Part shown: piece by piece, positions 60,001-64,000 of the stretch
Position numbering within the stretch: position 1 is the first letter of the stretch
Layout: each line of letters opens with the position of its first letter
DNA from: Taibaiella sp. KBW10
GTDB taxonomy: Bacteria > Bacteroidota > Bacteroidia > Chitinophagales > Chitinophagaceae
DNA: 64,000 bases
Assembly (NCBI RefSeq): GCF_003852495.1
Contig: NZ_QAJI01000003.1
Coordinates: 656,687 to 720,686 of the forward strand
Reading direction: 5' to 3'
The notes under the pieces: generated by a model
The model's input: only the letters and a program-made list of their open reading frames with translations
Databases searched by the model: none
Told to the model about the DNA's origin: nothing
Position numbers and translations under genes: made by a program

Positions 60001-60390
60001 GCAGTAACACAAGACTATAACTTTACGGATGAACAATTTGCTATGCTTAGTGGTAAGGTATATTATCGCCTCCGTATCGAAGGAAAGGATCAAAGCATCC
60101 AGTATTCGGACATTGTAATCCTTCGCAACGATGATTTGAAACACACAGTAGGGATTTATCCTAATCCGGTAAAAGATGGTTTACATATAACCTTTGACCA
60201 TCCTTTGGCTAAAACCTATACCATCGCGATCATTGATGTGTTGGGGAAAACCTTATGGCAGGAACACTATCAGAAACCGGCGCAGAACACAGCGCTTATC
60301 ATTCCGGTAAGTCAATTTAGCGCAGGAATGTACTATATTAATGTTCACGAGGGAAGCGAGGTGACTACCCAAAAATTCATCACGGAATAA
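57055..60390 (+). CDS. Secreted M12B-type zinc metalloprotease with T9SS tail
   Basis: 1111 residues. The signal peptide ends near SSFA (23). A prodomain (about 24-195) contains Cys176, a possible cysteine switch. The reprolysin-like catalytic domain (about 200-425) opens RTYRLAIAATGEYT. The zinc site is HEIGHQFSATH (His343, Glu344, His347, His353), with a Met-turn at STIMAYAGSC (Met381). Downstream are Ig/PKD-like beta domains with repeated Cys pairs, then a region ending in ALPIRLLAFEA..ALLSWKIMEDQLVSGYTIERS (Fn3-like). A type-A sorting domain (VGIYPNPVKDGLHITF ... AGMYYINVHEGSEVTTQKFITE) forms the tail. It probably degrades extracellular protein at the cell surface. It is monocistronic, with a strong terminator. 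Confidence 0.93.
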   Translation: MRKHILFNTALLCLSLYTSSSFAKELKFYQPQTNVASFAAPITKELSNYRVLRQDIATIQSFVQSVQQRYQSDNFSATISIPLLDGTEATFIISNSNILSKSFLDIHTNILSFKGISADGKRTIRLTLSPLGMMGSVHTAGQSGVEYFAPADLKQPENLIVYAAKDMQAHTAAAVCGTDGSSFSDPSDLRRLTAFLPSSQLRTYRLAIAATGEYTTWAGNQTNALSLITNSVNNIDAIYERDCTIHFTLVTSNSVIYPDATTDPYTTVSFPSSATLTENNNALNTNIGSANYDVGVVFGYGWSGGLANLNATCTTNKGKGSGGLSSSFSTGSSGPVFDIMIAHEIGHQFSATHTMAANNGSCNGNVTGSSGWEPGGGSTIMAYAGSCTGNAYQNNSDDYFHGGSLAQIASFITSGSGNTCPVLSNSGNTTPTATVAASSYTIPHSTPFKLSLNATDPDPSNLLTYTWEQMDAIGGTGTAITPGATATSGPLFRSYTPKSNPNRYFPSLSVLTGNMSGTYEVLPTVVRTMNFRGTVRDNHSGAGSAAYANVAVNTLNCGAFEFTNMSSNTALVANGTNTVTLTWNTAVTCVPMANIKISFSTDGGQTFPYTILSSTPNDGSETIVVPSLPTCSGRFMIESIGNIYFNINRADISITSPSLANGTSISPDNTVNATPGSASLNLSIAPAYGTTINPTITGTISTASPAGNLSFYNPNTLSCNGPSNSNRYQLLEFTPSVSGTYSFTKTNSGSAVLNLYKTAYNSGNVCENFLASSASMNASNDGVILSNTVSAQLCANQKYQLQTATFSNGSVALPYNYSITMTPPSGGSISSGITNPPGYNYMFSIVNNGTGNIVRISSTPDLSNANTFPAGAYTVSGLSANNTAAALNSTYAGTPFNSFNTAILNQSGGLYAQLSSNQKSVNIAAALPIRLLAFEAIKTNAHHALLSWKIMEDQLVSGYTIERSTDGAHFDRTGYVIAQKNPAVTQDYNFTDEQFAMLSGKVYYRLRIEGKDQSIQYSDIVILRNDDLKHTVGIYPNPVKDGLHITFDHPLAKTYTIAIIDVLGKTLWQEHYQKPAQNTALIIPVSQFSAGMYYINVHEGSEVTTQKFITE

Positions 60391-60403
60391 ATATTTATGC
60401 TGA

Positions 60404-60449
60404 ATAAAGAATAGGGCAGGTCAAAATTTCGACCTGCCCTATTCTTTAT
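60404..60449. terminator. Bidirectional 19-bp hairpin terminator
   Basis: A stem of ataaagaatagggcaggtc with its complement and an 8-base loop. It lies between the metalloprotease (+) and clpB (-). Confidence 0.8.
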
Positions 60450-60475
60450 AAATAACCTTATCCTAAGATTTATAA

Positions 60476-63088
60476 CTACACTTCTTCGTTACGCATCACC
60501 ACTGTTCTGTCAAATACATCGATCAGTACCGGTTTCGTTTTGTCAATATCTCCGGCAATAATGTGTCGGCTCAACAGGTTGATGATCTCTTTCTGAATCA
60601 ATCTTTTCAACGGTCTTGCACCATACTGCGGATCGAAACCCTGCTCTGCAAAATAGTCTACTGCATAGTCGGTAAACTTCAAGTTGATTCCTTGCTGCGC
60701 AACCCTTTCTTTAACCTCTTCAAACTGAATGCGGATAATGCCTTTGATCTCGTTTCTCAACAAGGGATGAAACATGATTATTTCATCAATACGATTCACA
60801 AATTCGGGTCTCAGTGTTTGGCGTAACATCAGTATTACATCTTCTTTGGTACGATCAAATACTTCATGGAATTTAGCATCATTGCTGCCGCTTAAGCCTT
60901 CAAAATTCTCCTGGATAATATCAGAACCCAGGTTGCTTGTCATAATAATAATCGTGTTTTTAAAGTTTACCACACGACCCTTATTATCGGTCAGGCGGCC
61001 ATCATCCAGTACCTGCAACATTACATTGAATACATCGGGATGCGCTTTTTCGATCTCATCTAACAAGATCACAGAATAAGGCTTTCTCCTCACGGCTTCT
61101 GTCAGTTGCCCTCCTTCATCATAGCCCACATATCCGGGAGGTGCCCCTACCAGTCGGCTCACGCTATGCTTTTCCTGATATTCACTCATATCAATACGGG
61201 TCATCATCGAATCATCGTCAAACAAAGTTGCGGCAAGGGCTTTAGCCAATTCGGTTTTACCGACACCTGTCGTTCCCAAAAAGATGAATGATCCAATGGG
61301 TTTCTTCTCATCCTGCAAACCCGCACGGCTACGGCGTATGGCATCAGCCACCGCAGTAATTGCCTCATCTTGCCCTATTACCCTTTTATGTAATTCAGTT
61401 TCTAAATCCAGCAATTTTTCCCGCTCACTCTGCATCATTTTCTGTACCGGAATACCTGTGGCTTTGGCTACATTTTCCGCGATATCTTCCGCATCTACTT
61501 CCTCTTTCAATAATCTTCTGTCGAGTGCCAATTCATTCAAGGCATTAGTATGGGCGACCAACTCAGCTTCTTCTTCTTTCAATTTACCATACCTGATCTC
61601 TGCTACTTTACCATAATCACCATCCCGCTCGGCTTTCTCGGCATCCTGTTTCAGCACTTCTATCTGGCTTTTGGATTGCTGTATTTTCTCTACCATTTCC
61701 TTTTCGGTAGTCCACTTCGCTTTCAAGGTATCCCGTTCTACCAGCAGGTTTGCAATATTGGTATTCAGCATTTGCAATTTGACCTCATCATTTTCTCTTT
61801 TGATGGCTTCTCTTTCAATCTCCAACTGACGGATTTTACGCTCCAGTTCATCCAATTCTTCCGGCATAGAGTTCATCTCTAACTTCAGCTTGGCCGCACT
61901 TTCGTCGATCAGATCAATGGCTTTGTCGGGCAAAAAACGATCGGTGATATAACGCTGCGATAATTCTACGGCTGCAATAATCGCTTCATCTTTAATGCGT
62001 ACATGGTGGTGGGTCTCATAACGATCTTTTAAACCGCGAAGAATAGAAATAGCATCTTCGGTGCTGGGTTCTTCGACCATTACTTTCTGGAATCGTCGTT
62101 CCAGGGCTTTATCTTTCTCAAAATATTTCTGGTATTCATTCAAGGTAGTTGCGCCGATAGCCCTTAGCTCTCCGCGTGCCAAGGCCGGTTTTAAAATATT
62201 GGCGGCATCCATGGCACCTTCTCCCCCACCTGCACCTACAAGGGTATGAATCTCGTCAATAAACAGGATGATCTGTCCGTCGCTGTCCGAAACCTCTTTC
62301 ACTACGGCTTTCAGTCGCTCTTCAAATTCTCCTTTGTATTTAGCTCCGGCAATTAACTGCCCCATGTCGAGTGCATAGATGATTTTACTACGCAGGGTCT
62401 CTGGTACATCTCCGTTAATGATGCGGTGTGCCAGCCCTTCGACGATGGCCGTTTTACCGACACCAGGCTCTCCAATCAGGATCGGGTTATTTTTGGAACG
62501 ACGCGAAAGGATGTGCAGGGTTCTGCGGATCTCTTCATCTCTTCCGATCACAGGATCTAATTTTCCCGCCTGCGCCAATTCGTTTAGATTTTTCGCATAT
62601 TTTTCAAGGGAATTATAGGTGTTGTCGGATGTTTGAGAATTGACAGTACTGCCTTTTCTAAGGTCTTTAATTGCGGTGACCAGTGCCTTTTCGGTGACCC
62701 CGGCATCTTTTAAAAGTTTTGCCGTATCATCATTTCCCTGCATAATGGAAAGCAACAGGTGTTCGGGACTTACAAATTCATCTCCGAATGTCTTTAAGAT
62801 TGTAGCGGTACGCAAGATGGCATTATTCACCTCTCTACTCACCGACTGAGCCGCATCCCCTCCGGTTTGCTTGGCAATACGGTTGATGCTTTCCTCCAGC
62901 TTTGTGTTGATCAGGTTCATGTTGCCATTACTTTTTTTCAACAAAAACTCGATCGGACCTTCTTTATCGTCCAGCATGGCTTTGAGTAAATGCTGCGTTT
63001 CAATATAGGCATTGCCATTATTAAACGCTACCTGCTGTGCTTGTTGCAGGGTTTCTTGTGCCTTGATCGTGAAATTATTTAAGTTCAT
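60476..63088 (-). CDS. clpB: ATP-dependent disaggregase ClpB
   Basis: 870 residues. The N-terminal Clp repeat domain (1-145) reads [22 protein letters not shown]1 has Walker A GEPGVGKT (206-213) and Walker [16 protein letters not shown]. The ClpB-specific coiled-coil middle domain (about 405-525) separates it from NBD2, with Walker A GTTGVGKT (605-612) and [28 protein letters not shown] occurs near the end. The middle domain distinguishes it from ClpA/ClpC. With DnaK/DnaJ it rescues aggregated proteins after heat stress. No CIRCE or other recognisable heat-shock operator was seen in the 176 bases upstream. Confidence 0.97.
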   Translation of the reverse strand: MNLNNFTIKAQETLQQAQQVAFNNGNAYIETQHLLKAMLDDKEGPIEFLLKKSNGNMNLINTKLEESINRIAKQTGGDAAQSVSREVNNAILRTATILKTFGDEFVSPEHLLLSIMQGNDDTAKLLKDAGVTEKALVTAIKDLRKGSTVNSQTSDNTYNSLEKYAKNLNELAQAGKLDPVIGRDEEIRRTLHILSRRSKNNPILIGEPGVGKTAIVEGLAHRIINGDVPETLRSKIIYALDMGQLIAGAKYKGEFEERLKAVVKEVSDSDGQIILFIDEIHTLVGAGGGEGAMDAANILKPALARGELRAIGATTLNEYQKYFEKDKALERRFQKVMVEEPSTEDAISILRGLKDRYETHHHVRIKDEAIIAAVELSQRYITDRFLPDKAIDLIDESAAKLKLEMNSMPEELDELERKIRQLEIEREAIKRENDEVKLQMLNTNIANLLVERDTLKAKWTTEKEMVEKIQQSKSQIEVLKQDAEKAERDGDYGKVAEIRYGKLKEEEAELVAHTNALNELALDRRLLKEEVDAEDIAENVAKATGIPVQKMMQSEREKLLDLETELHKRVIGQDEAITAVADAIRRSRAGLQDEKKPIGSFIFLGTTGVGKTELAKALAATLFDDDSMMTRIDMSEYQEKHSVSRLVGAPPGYVGYDEGGQLTEAVRRKPYSVILLDEIEKAHPDVFNVMLQVLDDGRLTDNKGRVVNFKNTIIIMTSNLGSDIIQENFEGLSGSNDAKFHEVFDRTKEDVILMLRQTLRPEFVNRIDEIIMFHPLLRNEIKGIIRIQFEEVKERVAQQGINLKFTDYAVDYFAEQGFDPQYGARPLKRLIQKEIINLLSRHIIAGDIDKTKPVLIDVFDRTVVMRNEEV

Positions 63089-63264
63089 ATATAATTAGTT
63101 CTTTGCTTTTGATTTATAAAGTTAAATCCTCAAACAAAGCACCAATTATCTACAAATGTTATTTCGTCATAATTTAACACGACCACCCTGCCGAAGCGTC
63201 TGTAAGCGAATATAAAAATGGAAATATTTGCAGCTTATTGCCCTTGGATATGCAGTATTGGCAT

Positions 63265-64000
63265 TTATGGATTTGAAATTGTTCCTTCAAATTTTATTTT
63301 ATCGGCACACAAGCTGTTCAAATGTTCAAAAAAATTGGGATAAGATTTGGCTACGGCATCGGCATGGGTAATCTGAACCTCAGCAGAAGCCTTTAAAGCC
63401 ATAATCCCACCTGCCATTGCTATGCGATGGTCTGCGCGGGAATCAATAATCCCTCCCGAGATGATACCTGTACCCCGTACAAGCATATAATCATCTTGTA
63501 TTTCAATCAGTATGCCCAGACGTGCCATTTCTTCCTGAAGGGTTTGTGCCCGGTTACTTTCTTTGTGTAACAAACGGGAAACCCCTTCAATAACGGAGGT
63601 ACCTTCTGCACAAGCGGCCAAACAGACCAGTGGTGGAAAGAGGTCGGGACAATCAGTAGCATCAAACTGAAACGGGCTTAGGGTATTATGCCGCACCCGG
63701 ATAAAATCGGCTCTGATCGACAGGGTGCAGCCACAATCCTGTAAGGCTTCAAGAATCTTTTTATCGGCTTGTGTGCTGAATACATCAAGTCCCGTCACGG
63801 TGATATCTCCCCCAATTGCGGCCGCTACCAGGAAAAAAGCCGCATTACTCCAGTCCCCTTCTACTAGGGTTTGTACCTGTGTTTTGGTTTGTGCATTAGC
63901 CCCGGGAGCAAAGGTAAAGGTCTGATAATCGTTATTTACGGGCATGTTCATCCCAAACTGTTCGATCACAGAAAGTGTGATATCAATATAAGGTTTGCTC
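63265..64000 (-). CDS. aroA: 3-phosphoshikimate 1-carboxyvinyltransferase (EPSP synthase), C-terminal part
   Basis: The frame is open to the right edge, so the gene start lies outside the window. The visible C-terminal 245 residues begin SKPYIDITLSVIEQFGM, a conserved EPSP-synthase segment. VEGDWSNAAFFLVAAAIGGDITVTGL and DCPDLFPPLVCLAACAEGTSVIEGVSRL (active-site Asp in PDLFP) follow. KESNRAQTLQEEMARLG, SRADHRIAMAGGIMAL (Arg of DHRIAMA) and YPNFFEHL complete it. The enzyme transfers enolpyruvyl from PEP to shikimate-3-phosphate in aromatic amino-acid synthesis. A GTG at 63967 is an internal codon, not the start. It is on the same strand as clpB, 176 bases apart, and I see nothing else in that gap. 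Confidence 0.95.
   Translation of the reverse strand, partial: SKPYIDITLSVIEQFGMNMPVNNDYQTFTFAPGANAQTKTQVQTLVEGDWSNAAFFLVAAAIGGDITVTGLDVFSTQADKKILEALQDCGCTLSIRADFIRVRHNTLSPFQFDATDCPDLFPPLVCLAACAEGTSVIEGVSRLLHKESNRAQTLQEEMARLGILIEIQDDYMLVRGTGIISGGIIDSRADHRIAMAGGIMALKASAEVQITHADAVAKSYPNFFEHLNSLCADKIKFEGTISNP

Noticed and set aside
63089-63264. Heat-shock operator upstream of clpB
   Set aside because: No CIRCE-like inverted repeat or other clear operator was found in this interval.

Overview
The window is a contiguous piece of a Bacteroidota chromosome, most likely Chitinophagales/Sphingobacteriales-like. The evidence is: several proteins with type IX secretion (T9SS) type-A sorting tails (YPNP...G.Y...K); TAnnTTTG / TTG promoter boxes instead of sigma70 boxes; weak ribosome-binding sites; and a house-keeping set (valS, smc, guaB, clpB, carB, lptB, gdhA, lysA, smpB, aroA) of Bacteroidota type. 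The exact genus is not decidable from sequence alone. I see no insertion sequence, prophage, CRISPR array or integron. There is one tRNA gene (Cys-GCA).

Layout. 1-9.1 kb, minus strand: 5' end of smc, a soluble TPR hybrid histidine kinase with receiver and Hpt domains, a large multi-domain T9SS protein, a SurA-like periplasmic isomerase and an outer-membrane beta-barrel protein. 9.2-12.9 kb, plus strand: valS and two small secreted proteins, one a free-standing DsbD-alpha-like domain. 12.9-23.7 kb: a cyanophycin (Asp-Arg storage polymer) locus. cphB (cyanophycinase) and iaaA (isoaspartyl dipeptidase) form a minus-strand operon for breakdown, and cphA (cyanophycin synthetase) lies on the plus strand. 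Between the two arms sit three tandem paralogous secreted beta-helix/T9SS genes, each with its own conserved upstream element and its own terminator. This is the most unusual part of the window.

23.8-34.8 kb is mixed: a DegT-family enzyme with His in place of the PLP lysine, an aminomuconate-semialdehyde-type dehydrogenase, a tandem pair of FKBP lipoproteins, lptB, an OmpA-like protein, gdhA, ccmC/ccmD-like heme export genes, an FMN reductase, a lipocalin-like protein and small secreted proteins. 34.8-40.5 kb: a crotonase, an orphan ParA, lysA and a tandem pair of T9SS proteins. 40.6-42.3 kb: an M56 peptidase-TonB fusion with a BlaI-type repressor, preceded by three copies of an AACTA-N6-TAGTT palindrome that look like its operator. 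42.3-47.4 kb: carB lacking its allosteric domain, a uridine-phosphorylase-like gene, tRNA-Cys and smpB. 47.5-64 kb: lipoproteins, guaB, a YwqK-repeat/TonB protein, a DEAD-box helicase, a glycosyltransferase, a decayed alpha/beta-hydrolase tail beside a repeat-like hairpin, a long RluA-type pseudouridine synthase, a secreted M12B-type metalloprotease, clpB, and aroA running off the right edge.

Several start codons (guaB, the FMN reductase, the aldehyde dehydrogenase, the glycosyltransferase, surA) lie only 3-7 bases after a TAnnTTTG box, suggesting nearly leaderless mRNAs. Functions are assigned from motifs read by eye; no database search was run.
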